Below are positions 1-9,416 of a stretch of DNA of 64,000 bases, one piece after another. The number at the start of each line of letters is the position of its first letter. Positions within the stretch are counted from its first letter, which is position 1. The notes under the pieces were generated by a model, which was given only the letters and a program-made list of their open reading frames with translations, was not told where the DNA came from and did no database searches. The translations under genes and the position numbers were made by a program. Location: positions 25,834-89,833 of the forward strand of contig PAYY01000006.1 of NCBI GenBank assembly GCA_002715465.1. The letters are read 5' to 3'. The stretch comes from Fidelibacterota bacterium (GTDB lineage: Bacteria; Marinisomatota; Marinisomatia; Marinisomatales; S15-B10).

Positions 1-575
1 AATCTCATAATACAATTATCAGTTATGATTTGAATTATAGAGAATCATTATGGCAATCATCAGGTGGTACAATAGCTTGTCAAAAAATAAACAATAAAAT
101 AATTAATTATGTAGATGTCCTAATTGGGAATGAAGAAGATTTTACCTCCTGTTTAGGTTTTAAGGTTAAGGGTATTGAAAAGGATTTATCATCTTTACCC
201 ATTGATGGATTTAAATCAATGGTTAAAGATGTCAGTAGGAAATATGAAAATCTAAAAATAATTGGGACAACTCTTAGAAGAGTGAAAAATGCCGGTATTA
301 ATGATTGGAGTGCAATCGCATGGGGTAAAAAGGAAGGCTTTGTAGAATCCGTAGCTATGCCAGACTTACCAATTTATGATCGTGTTGGAGGAGGAGATGG
401 GTTTGCTTCAGGTATGATCTTTGGTATATTGGAAGATCTAGGGCTTGAAAAAGCTGTTAATTATGGAACTGCTCATGGCGCATTAGCAATGACAACTCCA
501 GGAGACACATCTATGGTTTCTTTTGATGAAGTAATAAGTTTAGCTGAGAATCCTAATTTTAGAGTAATTCGATAA
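1..575 (+). CDS. kdgK: 2-keto-3-deoxygluconate kinase (PfkB family), 5' end cut by window
   Basis: The reading frame is open from the first bases of the window, and residues before the first possible internal start already match the family (D-L-N-Y-R...L-W), so the true start lies upstream. The C-terminal PfkB signature (D-R-V-G-G-G-D-G-F-A-S-G, at about bases 376-412) carries the catalytic Asp. The N-W/D-W-S-A and T-L-R motifs are typical of KDG kinases. The enzyme phosphorylates 2-keto-3-deoxygluconate to KDPG in the cytoplasm. It is followed 12 bases later by a mannonate oxidoreductase-like SDR and then UxuA, which makes KDG, and this context supports KDG over other PfkB substrates. The assignment is by motif and context. 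Confidence 0.85.
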   Translation, partial: SHNTIISYDLNYRESLWQSSGGTIACQKINNKIINYVDVLIGNEEDFTSCLGFKVKGIEKDLSSLPIDGFKSMVKDVSRKYENLKIIGTTLRRVKNAGINDWSAIAWGKKEGFVESVAMPDLPIYDRVGGGDGFASGMIFGILEDLGLEKAVNYGTAHGALAMTTPGDTSMVSFDEVISLAENPNFRVIR

Positions 576-587
576 ATAGGAATTATT

Positions 588-1406
588 GTGGAAGATATTT
601 TTTCAATAGAGAAAAAAGTAATTGTTATTACTGGAGGTGCTGGTTCATTAGGAGCTTCAATAGCTGAATATTTAGTTCAAAAAGGTGCTGTTCTTATAAT
701 TTTGGGTCGTACTTCTTCGACTCTGCTTAAACATGTTAATAAGCTAAATAAATTGATTCCTTCCTCCTCTTCGAGTTATACAGCAGATGTATTGAATGAA
801 GAAAAATTAAAAGAGATTAGAGAAAATATTTTAAATCAATATGGTAGGATAGATGGTTTAATCAATGCTGCGGGTGGGAATTTAGCAGAAGCAACTCCAA
901 ATTCAGATCAAACCATTTTTGATATTTTACCAGATGATTTAAAAAAAGTCATTGATTTAAATTTAATGGGAACAGTTTTACCTTCATTTATATTTGGAAA
1001 AATTATGGCTAATCAACACTCTGGATCTATAATTAACATATCTTCTATGGCTTCTAAACAGGTTCTAACACGTGTTTTAGGTTATTCAATGGGGAAGGCA
1101 GGTGTTGAAATTTTTACTAAATGGATGGCAATGGAACTAGCTACAAAATTTGGGGAAAAAATGAGAGTAAATGCAATTGCTCCAGGTTTTTTTATAGGTA
1201 AACAAAACAAAGAATTATTACTTAATGAAGATGGGAGTTATACTCGGAGAGGTAGGAAGATTATTAAAAAAACACCAATGGGTAGATTTGGATATGTTAG
1301 CGATCTAAATGGCTCAATTCAATATCTTTTGAGTGATGCGTCAAAATTTGTTACAGGAACAATACTGAATGTTGATGGTGGTTTTAGTTCTTTTTCAGGA
1401 ATCTAA
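588..1406 (+). CDS. SDR-family oxidoreductase, probable D-mannonate oxidoreductase
   Basis: This is a 272-residue short-chain dehydrogenase with a GTG start. The NAD(P)-binding motif T-G-G-A-G-S-L-G is at residues 15-22, N-A-A-G-G at 93-97, the catalytic Ser near 152-153 and Y166-x3-K170. The C-terminal V-D-G-G-F segment is typical of the classical SDR fold. It lies between a KDG kinase and mannonate dehydratase UxuA, so the likely reaction is reversible D-fructuronate/D-mannonate oxidoreduction, the step before UxuA. E. coli UxuB belongs to a different, longer dehydrogenase family; SDR replacements are known in other bacteria. The SDR class is certain, while the substrate is inferred from context. 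Confidence 0.85.
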   Translation: MEDIFSIEKKVIVITGGAGSLGASIAEYLVQKGAVLIILGRTSSTLLKHVNKLNKLIPSSSSSYTADVLNEEKLKEIRENILNQYGRIDGLINAAGGNLAEATPNSDQTIFDILPDDLKKVIDLNLMGTVLPSFIFGKIMANQHSGSIINISSMASKQVLTRVLGYSMGKAGVEIFTKWMAMELATKFGEKMRVNAIAPGFFIGKQNKELLLNEDGSYTRRGRKIIKKTPMGRFGYVSDLNGSIQYLLSDASKFVTGTILNVDGGFSSFSGI

Positions 1407-1433
1407 TATAAAACTAGAATGTTGTTCTACTAA

Positions 1434-2633
1434 ATGATGGAATATTTAGAAAAAACATTTCGATGGTTTGGTCCAGATTTTGGTATAACTCTGAATGATG
1501 TTAAACAAACTGGTGCAACGGGAGTTGTAACAGCATTGTATAATGTTCCTATTGGGGAGGTATGGAGTAGAGAAGAAATAAAAAGATTGAAGAAAAAAAT
1601 TGAATCTTCAGGGCTTAAATGGTCAGTAGTAGAAAGTGTAAATGTCCATGAGAGCATCAAAACTTCTTCAGCTAACTCTAAAGAATACATTATCAATTAT
1701 ATTGAAACTTTACATAATTTATCTGAAAATGGAATAAAAACTGTATGTTACAATTTTATGCCAATTTTAGATTGGACAAGGACAGATCTTTTTTTTCCAT
1801 TAAAGAATGGAAGTTATTCTTTACGTTATTTTAAGTCAGCAATAGCTGCTTTTGATTTATTCTTATTAAATAGAAAAGATGCAATAAATAATTACAATTC
1901 CAATACTATAGATGAAGCAAAAACATTATTTGACAATCTTTCTGAAGAGGAAAAAGGGACTCTTAAGGATACCATAATGGCTGGTGTACCTGGGACTAGA
2001 GATGTTTTTTCAATAGAAGAATTTAAATCTCGCCATGCCGAATATATTTCAATAGATGATATTCAGTTAAAAAAAAATTTAGTTAACTTTCATAAAAAGG
2101 TTATTCCTGAAGCTGAAAGTATTGGTGTAAAAATGTGTATTCATCCGGATGATCCACCATTTTCTATATTTGGATTACCAAGAGTAATTAATAACATATC
2201 TAATATTGAAAATATATTGAGAAAAGTACCATCATATTATAATGGTTTAACTTTTTGTTCTGGATCATTAGCGGCTAATCCAAAGAATAACCTCGCGAAA
2301 ATTTTTAGGCTTTTTTCTGAAAGGGTACATTTTATTCATCTACGAAATATTCAATTAGAAGAAGATAAAAGTTTTTTCGAAACAGATCATTTGAACGGAA
2401 GTATAAATTTAGCTGAAATTATGGAATTAATAATTCAAGAACAGCTAAGAAGATATTCTGAAGGCAGTAGAGATGTTAATATTCCTATAAGATCTGACCA
2501 TGGACCTTTGATGCTGGGAGATATTAAATTAAAAGAAAAATTTTATCCTGGATATTCTACGATAGGAAGAATGAAAGGTTTAGCTCAATTAACTGGTTTA
2601 GAATTAGGTTTAAGACATAAAATTTGCAGTTAA
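1434..2633 (+). CDS. uxuA: Mannonate dehydratase
   Basis: This 399-residue protein has the length and motifs of UxuA. It opens with an R-W-F-G-P...D-V-K-Q-T-G-A-T-G-V-V-T-A-L segment. Around residues 236-243 is the metal-site motif C-I-H-P-D-D-P-P, followed by F-C-S-G-S near 280, H-L-R-N near 303 and D-H-G-P near 360. UxuA dehydrates D-mannonate to 2-keto-3-deoxygluconate using Fe2+ or Mn2+. It is a TIM-barrel enzyme of the cytoplasm. Two ATG codons sit back to back at the start (1434 and 1437), and either could be used. It closes a three-gene hexuronate operon, and a hairpin follows directly. Confidence 0.95.
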   Translation: MMEYLEKTFRWFGPDFGITLNDVKQTGATGVVTALYNVPIGEVWSREEIKRLKKKIESSGLKWSVVESVNVHESIKTSSANSKEYIINYIETLHNLSENGIKTVCYNFMPILDWTRTDLFFPLKNGSYSLRYFKSAIAAFDLFLLNRKDAINNYNSNTIDEAKTLFDNLSEEEKGTLKDTIMAGVPGTRDVFSIEEFKSRHAEYISIDDIQLKKNLVNFHKKVIPEAESIGVKMCIHPDDPPFSIFGLPRVINNISNIENILRKVPSYYNGLTFCSGSLAANPKNNLAKIFRLFSERVHFIHLRNIQLEEDKSFFETDHLNGSINLAEIMELIIQEQLRRYSEGSRDVNIPIRSDHGPLMLGDIKLKEKFYPGYSTIGRMKGLAQLTGLELGLRHKICS

Positions 2634-2635
2634 AT

Positions 2636-2668
2636 AAAAAGGAAGTAAATGGAACTAGTTTCCTTTTT
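2636..2668 (+). terminator. Putative rho-independent terminator after uxuA
   Basis: Immediately after the uxuA stop, AAAAAGGAA (2636-2644) is complementary to TTCCTTTTT (2660-2668), and the 3' arm runs into a T-rich tract. The stem is A/U-rich with a small GC core, so it is modest. Position and U-tract support termination of the hexuronate operon. Confidence 0.55.
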
Positions 2669-2709
2669 TAAAACATTTTTGTTTGTAAGGATGTGCATTA
2701 GTAATAATA

Positions 2710-3060
2710 ATGTTGCAAGTATTAATTAAAGTTTTGATTACCTCTGTTATTATTACTTTTGCTTCAGAGATTGCAAAAAAAGATACTTTTTTAGCAGGAA
2801 TTATCGTATCGATGCCCATTATATCTATTCTATCGATATTATGGGTTTACATTGACACAAAAGACATTAACACTATAAATTCCCTATCGAATAGTATATT
2901 TTGGATGGTAATTCCTTCTCTTTCATTATTTGTTTCACTACCATTATTATTAAAAACAGGTATTAATTTTTATGTAGGAATGTTTTTATCTATTTTGATT
3001 ACGATTAGCAGTTATTTTTTGTTAGTTCTTGTTCTTAATCGATCAGGTATTGATATTTAG
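2710..3060 (+). CDS. DUF3147-family small membrane protein
   Basis: This is a 116-residue hydrophobic protein with about four predicted membrane segments (roughly residues 3-20, 25-45, 60-80 and 88-110). The E-I-A-K-K-x-x-x-x-A-G-I-I-x-S-M-P pattern followed by W-V-Y-I-D-T resembles the DUF3147 family of inner-membrane proteins of about 115-120 residues. No function is established for the family. It stands alone between the uxuA terminator and smpB. No catalytic motif is visible. Confidence 0.7.
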   Translation: MLQVLIKVLITSVIITFASEIAKKDTFLAGIIVSMPIISILSILWVYIDTKDINTINSLSNSIFWMVIPSLSLFVSLPLLLKTGINFYVGMFLSILITISSYFLLVLVLNRSGIDI

Positions 3061-3160
3061 TCTATTTGGAATGTGTAATAATATTTTTAAGGTAATAATG
3101 TTCATTAGATGCAATTATTTATGGATCTTATTTAACAATTAAGTTTAATGTTAGGACAAA

Positions 3161-3622
3161 ATGCCTGATGAATCAAAAGCCATTGCCAGAAACAGAAAAG
3201 CTTTTCATGATTATGAAATAATTGAAAAGTTCGAGGCAGGTATGGAATTGCGTGGTTCAGAAGTTAAAAGCCTTAGAGAGGGGAAAGCGAACTTGCGTGA
3301 TAGTTATGTAGTTATTCGAGGCAGTCAAATTAAACTTATTGGAATGCATATTGGTCATTATTCACATACAGGTTATCTGGGGCATGAACCTTATAGAGAT
3401 AGAAAACTTCTTTTGCAAAGGATTGAAATTAGAAAATTAATTCGAAAAGTTTCTGTAAAAGGTATGACGATAATTCCGTTAAGTATATATTTTAAAAATG
3501 GTTGGGCTAAAGTTGAAATTGGTCTAGCAAAGAGTAAACGTTCTTACCAAAAGAAAAGAGTTATTGCAGATAGAGATCGAGCTAGAGATTTAGATCGTGA
3601 AATGAAAGATAGGAAATATTAA
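3161..3622 (+). CDS. smpB: SsrA-binding protein SmpB
   Basis: This 153-residue protein has the full SmpB architecture. It starts A-I-A-R-N-R-K-A-F-H-D-Y, continues with G-x-E-L-x-G-S-E-V-K-S-L-R and a Y-S-H-T-G-Y...D-R-K-L-L-L-x-x-x-E-I core, and ends in a basic tail (K-K-R-x-x...D-R-x-R-D-L-D-R-E). SmpB binds tmRNA and brings it to stalled ribosomes for trans-translation. The ATG start is preceded by an AGGAC ribosome-binding site. Its stop overlaps the tyrS start by one base (TAATG), so the two genes are translationally coupled. Confidence 0.97.
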   Translation: MPDESKAIARNRKAFHDYEIIEKFEAGMELRGSEVKSLREGKANLRDSYVVIRGSQIKLIGMHIGHYSHTGYLGHEPYRDRKLLLQRIEIRKLIRKVSVKGMTIIPLSIYFKNGWAKVEIGLAKSKRSYQKKRVIADRDRARDLDREMKDRKY

Positions 3623-4836
3623 TGTCAAAATTTGCTCCAATTAATGAACAAATGGATTTAATTCGAAGAGGTACTACAGAAATAATTTCTGAAGAAGAAT
3701 TATTTAAACGTCTAGAGAATTCATTAAGCAGAAATAAACCTTTAATTGTAAAACTTGGTTGTGATCCAAGTCGTCCGGATCTTCATATTGGTCATTCTGT
3801 AGTATTGAAAAAACTAAGACATTTTCAAGATTTAGGACATCAATCGGTTTTAGTTATCGGGGATTTTACTGCTCTTATTGGAGATCCTTCTGGAAGGAAT
3901 AAAACTAGACCACACCTAACATCAGTTCAAGTAGATAAATATGCTGAAACTTATATAGATCAAGCTGGCCGAATTTTAAAACTTAATAATCTCAGAATAG
4001 TTAGGAATAGTAATTGGTTAGGTAAGCTGAATTTCTATGATATAATTAAACTTTCAAGTCACTATACGGTTGCACGTATGTTGGAACGAGATGATTTTGA
4101 GAAAAGATATAAGAACAAAGTTCCTATTTCAATTCACGAATTTCTTTATCCTCTTGCCCAGGCAATGGATTCAGTTGAATTAACTTCTGATATTGAATTA
4201 GGGGGAACTGATCAAAAATTCAATTTATTAGTTGGTAGACATCTGCAGAAAGATTTTGGTCAAGCTCCGCAAATTGTAATTACGACACCTTTATTAGAAG
4301 GAACAGATGGAATTAGAAAAATGTCAAAATCTTATGATAATTATATAGGTATAACAGAAACTCCTTCTGAAATGTATGGAAAAACCATGTCAATACCTGA
4401 TAATTTAATTCATCGATATTTTTTATTTGCAACAGATATAGAAGAAAACAAAATAAATGAGATCACAGTTAAGATGAATAGTGGGGATATAAATCCTCGA
4501 GATGTTAAACGAGAATTAGCTAGAAATATTGTAGAATTATATTATGACAAGAAGTTAGCTGATTATGCTGAAAAAGATTTTGATAAAATTTTTCTTAAAT
4601 CTGAAACCCCGGAAAATATAAATGAATGGAGTGCTGGTAGTAATAAAGCTACAATTCTTTCTATAATGTGTGATTCAAAGTTAATTGAGTCTAAACGTGA
4701 GGCTCGTCGGCTTATAAACCAAGGCGCTGTAAGTATTAATAATAATAAGATCAAAGATATAACTGAGATGATAGATCTAACATCTTCAGTAGTTCTTAAA
4801 GTTGGTAAACGAAAATTTCTACGTATTGTATCCTGA
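3622..4836 (+). CDS. tyrS: Tyrosyl-tRNA synthetase
   Basis: This is a 404-residue class I synthetase. The HIGH motif is at residues 55-58, K-M-S-K-S at about 233-237, and the C-terminal 65 residues form an S4 RNA-binding domain (E-A-R-R-L-I-N-Q-G-A-V). The I-G-D-x-T-A-L-I-G-D-P-S-G motif and the E-L-G-G-T-D-Q-K-F-N segment identify the tyrosine enzyme. It charges tRNA-Tyr in the cytoplasm. The length fits the TyrS subgroup of about 400 residues. The start overlaps the smpB stop by one base. Confidence 0.97.
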   Translation: MSKFAPINEQMDLIRRGTTEIISEEELFKRLENSLSRNKPLIVKLGCDPSRPDLHIGHSVVLKKLRHFQDLGHQSVLVIGDFTALIGDPSGRNKTRPHLTSVQVDKYAETYIDQAGRILKLNNLRIVRNSNWLGKLNFYDIIKLSSHYTVARMLERDDFEKRYKNKVPISIHEFLYPLAQAMDSVELTSDIELGGTDQKFNLLVGRHLQKDFGQAPQIVITTPLLEGTDGIRKMSKSYDNYIGITETPSEMYGKTMSIPDNLIHRYFLFATDIEENKINEITVKMNSGDINPRDVKRELARNIVELYYDKKLADYAEKDFDKIFLKSETPENINEWSAGSNKATILSIMCDSKLIESKREARRLINQGAVSINNNKIKDITEMIDLTSSVVLKVGKRKFLRIVS

Positions 4837-4932
4837 TTTTTTATTCTGCTTCACTTCCTAGTTTTATCTAATAAATGTATAAAGTTATATTTAAAGGTTG
4901 AATCTACTTAAAAATATTTGTTGGAGGACAAA

Positions 4933-5265
4933 ATGGAAAAGAATGTTTTAGAGTTTACAGACGGTGAATTTGATTCTGATGTACTTTCTTCAGAAACACC
5001 AGTGCTTGTTGACTTCTGGGCTGAATGGTGTGGACCTTGTCGCATGATAGGGCCAATTGTAGAAGAGATTGCAAATGAATATTCAGGTCGAATAAAAGTT
5101 GGAAAAATGAATGTTGATCATAATCCTGAAGTACCACCCAAATATGGTATAAGAAGTATACCAAGTCTCTTAGTATTTAAAGATGGTGCAGTATCAGATC
5201 AAATTGTTGGTGCTGTTCCCAAGAATAACATTACTAACATCCTAGATAGGATCTTGACTGATTAA
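4933..5265 (+). CDS. trxA: Thioredoxin
   Basis: This 110-residue thioredoxin has the canonical W-C-G-P-C active site (Cys33, Cys36) and a cis-Pro segment S-I-P-S-L. The ATG at 4933 is chosen because a clear GGAGG ribosome-binding site lies at 4923-4927. An upstream in-frame TTG would place that site inside the gene. The protein is a cytoplasmic disulfide reductant. The stop overlaps the thioredoxin reductase start by one base, so reductant and reductase are made together. Confidence 0.96.
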   Translation: MEKNVLEFTDGEFDSDVLSSETPVLVDFWAEWCGPCRMIGPIVEEIANEYSGRIKVGKMNVDHNPEVPPKYGIRSIPSLLVFKDGAVSDQIVGAVPKNNITNILDRILTD

Positions 5266-6188
5266 TGTTAAATAAGGTTGTAATTATTGGTTCAGGACCA
5301 GCAGGTTTAACAGCAGCAATTTACTGTGCCAGAGCTAACCTAAATCCAATAGTATTTGAAGGTAACCAGCCTGGAGGTCAATTGACAATTACTACTGATG
5401 TTGAAAACTATCCTGGTTTTCCTGATGGTATAATGGGACCAGCTCTAATGGATTTATTCAGGAATCAAGCTATTCGTTTTGGTGCCAATTGTCACTTTAA
5501 AGAAGTGACTAAGGTAGATTTTGGTAAAAGACCATTTAAAATATGGGTAGGTAATGAACTTTTTGAGTCTGAGTCAGTTATCGTGTCTACTGGTGCATCT
5601 GCACGCCTACTAGGGCTAAAATCTGAATTTGAATTAATGGGTAATGGTGTTTCAGCATGCGCTACTTGTGATGGGTTTTTTTTTAAGGATAAACATGTAA
5701 TTGTTATAGGTGGCGGAGATTCTGCTATGGAAGAAGCTATTTTTTTGACAAAATTTGCGAGTAAAGTAACAGTAGTGCATCGACGTAATGAATTAAGAGC
5801 ATCGAAAATCATGCAAGACCGTGCTGAAAATAATAAAAAAATAGAATTCGCATGGAATGTTCTAATTGACAAAATTTATGGAACTAAAGAAAGTGGTGTT
5901 AGTGGTGTTAGAATGAAGAATGTTCTTTCAGGGAAAACACATGATTTTGATTGCCAAGGTGTATTTTTGGCGATTGGTCATAAACCAAACACTTCTATTT
6001 TTACAGGACAGTTAGATACTGATGAAAAAGACTATATAATTACAGATGGATCCTCTAAAACTTCCATTGAGGGTGTTTTTGCTTCAGGAGATGTCCAAGA
6101 TCGTATTTATAGACAGGCTGTGACCGCCGCAGGAAGTGGATGTATGGCTGCAATTGATGCTGAAAGATTCCTTGAATCTCAGCATTAA
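5265..6188 (+). CDS. trxB: Thioredoxin-disulfide reductase
   Basis: This 307-residue flavoprotein has an N-terminal FAD motif (I-G-S-G-P-A-G at about 8-14), the redox pair C132-A-T-C135 followed by D-G, an NAD(P)H motif (V-I-G-G-G-D-S-A near 148-155) and H-R-R-N-E-L-R-A, which indicates NADPH preference. The C-terminal A-S-G-D-V segment completes the FAD site. It reduces the adjacent thioredoxin with NADPH. It is standard low-molecular-weight TrxB; the redox pair has two cysteines and no Sec. Confidence 0.96.
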   Translation: MLNKVVIIGSGPAGLTAAIYCARANLNPIVFEGNQPGGQLTITTDVENYPGFPDGIMGPALMDLFRNQAIRFGANCHFKEVTKVDFGKRPFKIWVGNELFESESVIVSTGASARLLGLKSEFELMGNGVSACATCDGFFFKDKHVIVIGGGDSAMEEAIFLTKFASKVTVVHRRNELRASKIMQDRAENNKKIEFAWNVLIDKIYGTKESGVSGVRMKNVLSGKTHDFDCQGVFLAIGHKPNTSIFTGQLDTDEKDYIITDGSSKTSIEGVFASGDVQDRIYRQAVTAAGSGCMAAIDAERFLESQH

Positions 6189-6251
6189 TTTTATGTGGAT
6201 AATTTATTTCTTTAAACTATCCCAAAAGTATTTTGTATCGAAAGGATTTTA

Positions 6252-6944
6252 ATGAATAAGATTCAAGAGCCAATTTTTGAATTAAATAATATAAGAGTTG
6301 ATTTTGAGAACAAAAGTGTGCTCAAAATTGAAAATTTTAAATTTCATCGAGGAACAGTATATGGGATCACGGGTCCAGTAGGTTCTGGAAAGTCTACTTT
6401 CATTAATTTGCTTAGTGGGAAAACCTTCCCAACTAAAGGTGAAGTACTATTTGAAAGAGATTATTATAAAAAAAACTGGGTAGGGAAAATCAAACTTCCT
6501 GACAATATAATTATTTGTGATAAAAATGGTTTTTCATCCTCTCTTTCTGTAATGGAGATATTAAAAAACCAATTTGGAGATAGGATTAAGGAGTTAAAAA
6601 AACAATATTATTCTAATAATACAAAATCTCTGGAATGGCATACACCAATTAAATATCTATCTTCAGGCCAACTTGAAAAGTTAGCTCTTGTTTATTCAAT
6701 AGAATCAGATCCGAAAGTTCTTATTATTGATGATTACGGGAAACATTTAGACCCTGAAATTTTACAACATTTCAATAAAAAGTTAAATCACATTGCTCGA
6801 GCTAGAGGTGTAACGATTATATTAGCTAGTAGCTATTTTAAAAATATTATTCCTTGCCTAAGTGTCTTGCTTTCCCTTGATAACGGTCACTTATCTAAAG
6901 TAAGATCATTTAAGCGACAGGTTAAGGGTAAGTCGAAGCCTTGA
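6252..6944 (+). CDS. ABC-type ATPase with degenerate catalytic motifs
   Basis: This 230-residue ABC ATP-binding protein has Walker A G-P-V-G-S-G-K-S-T (residues 41-49), signature L-S-S-G-Q (136-140) and Walker B V-L-I-I-D-D (156-161). The residue after the Walker B Asp is Asp161 rather than the usual catalytic Glu, and the switch region (L-A-S-S-Y-F, 191-196) has no His. ATP binding looks likely, but hydrolysis may be slow or absent. No permease gene is adjacent. Its stop overlaps the TTG start of an HDAC-like gene, so it opens a run of overlapping genes. The substrate, if it is a transporter part, is unknown. Confidence 0.8.
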   Translation: MNKIQEPIFELNNIRVDFENKSVLKIENFKFHRGTVYGITGPVGSGKSTFINLLSGKTFPTKGEVLFERDYYKKNWVGKIKLPDNIIICDKNGFSSSLSVMEILKNQFGDRIKELKKQYYSNNTKSLEWHTPIKYLSSGQLEKLALVYSIESDPKVLIIDDYGKHLDPEILQHFNKKLNHIARARGVTIILASSYFKNIIPCLSVLLSLDNGHLSKVRSFKRQVKGKSKP

Positions 6945-7888
6945 ATTGGACTGGACTTATAACTAGTCCTATTTATTTAAAACATTTTACCGGTAAATCG
7001 CATCCGGAATGTCAAGATCGATTAAAGTATATAGATAAGATTCTTCAATCATCAATAATTTGGGATAATATTCATAAAATAAAACCTCGACCCGCTACAT
7101 TTGGTGAATTAATAAATATTCATTCCGAATCTTATGTAAAAGAAATTGAAATGAAATGTAAATCTGGTATCTTAAAGGATGGAGATACATTTTTTTGTAA
7201 AGATTCTTATACAGTAGCAAGCTTTGCTGCTGGTGGCGTAATCAAAGCTGTGGAAATGATTTTTGAAGAAAAAATATATAATGCTTTCTGTGCTATTCGT
7301 CCTCCTGGGCATCATGCTGAAAAAGATTCAGCAATGGGTTTTTGTATCTTTAATAATGCAGCTATTGCTGCAAAGATTGCGCAAATAAAATTTGATGCTG
7401 AGAGAATATTTATATTAGATTGGGATGTTCATCATGGAAATGGGATTCAACACATTTTTGAATATGATTCATCAGTGTTTTATATGAGTCTTCATCAGTA
7501 TCCTTTTTATCCTGGATCAGGGTCTAAAGATGAAACAGGAAAAGGAGATGGTTTAGGTTTTACATTAAATTTCCCGTTGAACGCTGGAAGTGGAGATGAA
7601 GTATATTTAGATATAATGAGTAATGCACTTCCTGATATTGTTATGGCTTTTAATCCAGACTTAATAATTTTATCTGCTGGATTTGATGCTCATACATTTG
7701 ATCCACTTGGAAATATGAATGTTTCAACTGAATGTTTTGCTAAAATGACAGAAATTATTATCGACCTAGCTATTGAGACTTGTGGAGGAAAAGTTTTATC
7801 TATTTTAGAAGGTGGTTACAATCTTTCTAGTCTTGCTGAATCGGTTGAAATGCATATAATGAAATTAATGGAGAAAGCCAATGACTGA
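6941..7888 (+). CDS. Histone deacetylase-like amidohydrolase
   Basis: This 315-residue arginase/deacetylase-fold protein has R-P-P-G-H-H-A-E (catalytic His124/His125), the zinc-ligand motif D160-W-D162-V-H164-H-G-N-G, S-A-G-F-D-A-H near 245-251 and a terminal E-G-G-Y-N loop. Bacterial members are class II HDAC homologues or acetylpolyamine amidohydrolases that remove acetyl groups from lysine or polyamines. The start is TTG, overlapping the upstream stop (TTGA), and the 3' end overlaps gpmI by 8 bases. The exact substrate cannot be read from the sequence. Confidence 0.92.
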   Translation: MNWTGLITSPIYLKHFTGKSHPECQDRLKYIDKILQSSIIWDNIHKIKPRPATFGELINIHSESYVKEIEMKCKSGILKDGDTFFCKDSYTVASFAAGGVIKAVEMIFEEKIYNAFCAIRPPGHHAEKDSAMGFCIFNNAAIAAKIAQIKFDAERIFILDWDVHHGNGIQHIFEYDSSVFYMSLHQYPFYPGSGSKDETGKGDGLGFTLNFPLNAGSGDEVYLDIMSNALPDIVMAFNPDLIILSAGFDAHTFDPLGNMNVSTECFAKMTEIIIDLAIETCGGKVLSILEGGYNLSSLAESVEMHIMKLMEKAND

Positions 7889-9416
7889 TTACCCCAGTAA
7901 ATTTATTTTACTTATTCTAGATGGATTAGGTCTTAGAGATGTTACTGAAAATAACGCTTTTCGTTTAGCAAGGACACCTACTTTTGACAGGCTCTTTAAC
8001 ACATGCCCTTGGTCTATTCTAGATGCATCTCAGAATTCCGTGGGATTGCCTAATGGTGTTATTGGAAATTCTGAAGTTGGACATATGACTATCGGTGCCG
8101 GTAGAATAATAAAGCAAGATTTAGTAAGGATAAATGATGAAATTAAAAGTGATAGACTTAAAGATAACAATGAGATTAAAAAACTTTTCTCTTTTGTTAA
8201 AGAAAGGAATTCAAACCTACATCTAATGGGATTAGTTTCTGATGGAGGAGTACATAGTCATCTTAACCATATTCTTCCTATATTAAAATGTGCTAAGATC
8301 TTTGGTGTTAAAAATGTTTATATACATTTCATTAGTGATGGAAGAGATGCTTCCCCATATGGATCACTTGATTATTATAAAATTTTAAATAAAGCAATTA
8401 TGGATGTAGGTATTGGGGAAATAGCTACAATAATTGGAAGGTACTATGCAATGGATAGGGATAAGCGTTGGGATAGGACAGAATCAGCTTATGATCTATA
8501 TATTTTAGGGAAAGGTGAAAAAATTGATACAGTTGAAAATGCTATTGTTCAATCTCATGCTGATGGAATAACAGATGAATTTATTAAACCCTTTATCATC
8601 AATGGGATAGATGGTAGAATTGGTCCTGATGATGCTGTCCTTTGTTTTAATTATCGAGCGGATAGAATGAGGCAAATTTGTTCAGCTCTAGGTAGTGATA
8701 ATTTCATTGATTTCAAAAGAGAAACACCTCCTGTTCGCTTAACTTCGATGACTTCCTATCATAAAGATTATAATTTTCCAATTTTATTTCGGGATAAAAA
8801 AATTGACATGAAACTAGGACAGGTAATTGAAAAATTAGGTTTAAGACAATTAAGAGTAGCTGAAACTGAGAAATATGCACATGTTACTTACTTCCTTAAT
8901 GGAGGAGATGAGGATCCTTATGATGCAGAAGAAAGACTTTTGGTTCCTTCACCAAAAGTAGCCACATATGACCTTCAGCCAGAAATGAGTGCTTTTGGAA
9001 TTCGAGATGCTGTATTAAATGCTATGCATAAGGAACAAAGTGATGCGATAGTTATGAATATTGCTAATACAGATATGGTTGGTCATACAGGAAACCTTAA
9101 GGCAACTATAAGAGCTGCTGAAGTTGCAGATGAAGTATTAGGGGATATTTTAAAAATGGCTGAAAGTAAGAGAACTATAGCATTCGTCACAGCTGATCAT
9201 GGAAATTGTGAGGTTATGTTAGATGAATCTACAGGTAGGAAACATACAGCGCATACATTAAATCCTGTTCCTTTTATTGTTGTAAATGGTCCAAAAGAAT
9301 TAAAATTACGTTCTAATGGAGGACTCTCTGATGTATCTCCAACGATACTTAATTCAATTGGAGCTAAAATACCTCAAGAAATGACTGGAAAAAGTCTTAT
9401 TTATGATATCTTATAA
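7881..9416 (+). CDS. gpmI: 2,3-bisphosphoglycerate-independent phosphoglycerate mutase
   Basis: This 511-residue alkaline-phosphatase-superfamily enzyme has the usual family length. The first metal Asp is at 14 (L-D-G-L-G) and the phosphoryl-acceptor Ser64 lies in G-N-S-E-V-G-H. Further sites are S-D-G-R-D and N-Y-R-A-D-R, with the metal ligands N-I-A-N-x-D-M-V-G-H-T and T-A-D-H-G-N-C near the C-terminus. It interconverts 3- and 2-phosphoglycerate in glycolysis, normally with Mn2+. It overlaps its neighbours on both sides (8 and 14 bases) in a coupled operon. Confidence 0.97.
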   Translation: MTDYPSKFILLILDGLGLRDVTENNAFRLARTPTFDRLFNTCPWSILDASQNSVGLPNGVIGNSEVGHMTIGAGRIIKQDLVRINDEIKSDRLKDNNEIKKLFSFVKERNSNLHLMGLVSDGGVHSHLNHILPILKCAKIFGVKNVYIHFISDGRDASPYGSLDYYKILNKAIMDVGIGEIATIIGRYYAMDRDKRWDRTESAYDLYILGKGEKIDTVENAIVQSHADGITDEFIKPFIINGIDGRIGPDDAVLCFNYRADRMRQICSALGSDNFIDFKRETPPVRLTSMTSYHKDYNFPILFRDKKIDMKLGQVIEKLGLRQLRVAETEKYAHVTYFLNGGDEDPYDAEERLLVPSPKVATYDLQPEMSAFGIRDAVLNAMHKEQSDAIVMNIANTDMVGHTGNLKATIRAAEVADEVLGDILKMAESKRTIAFVTADHGNCEVMLDESTGRKHTAHTLNPVPFIVVNGPKELKLRSNGGLSDVSPTILNSIGAKIPQEMTGKSLIYDIL

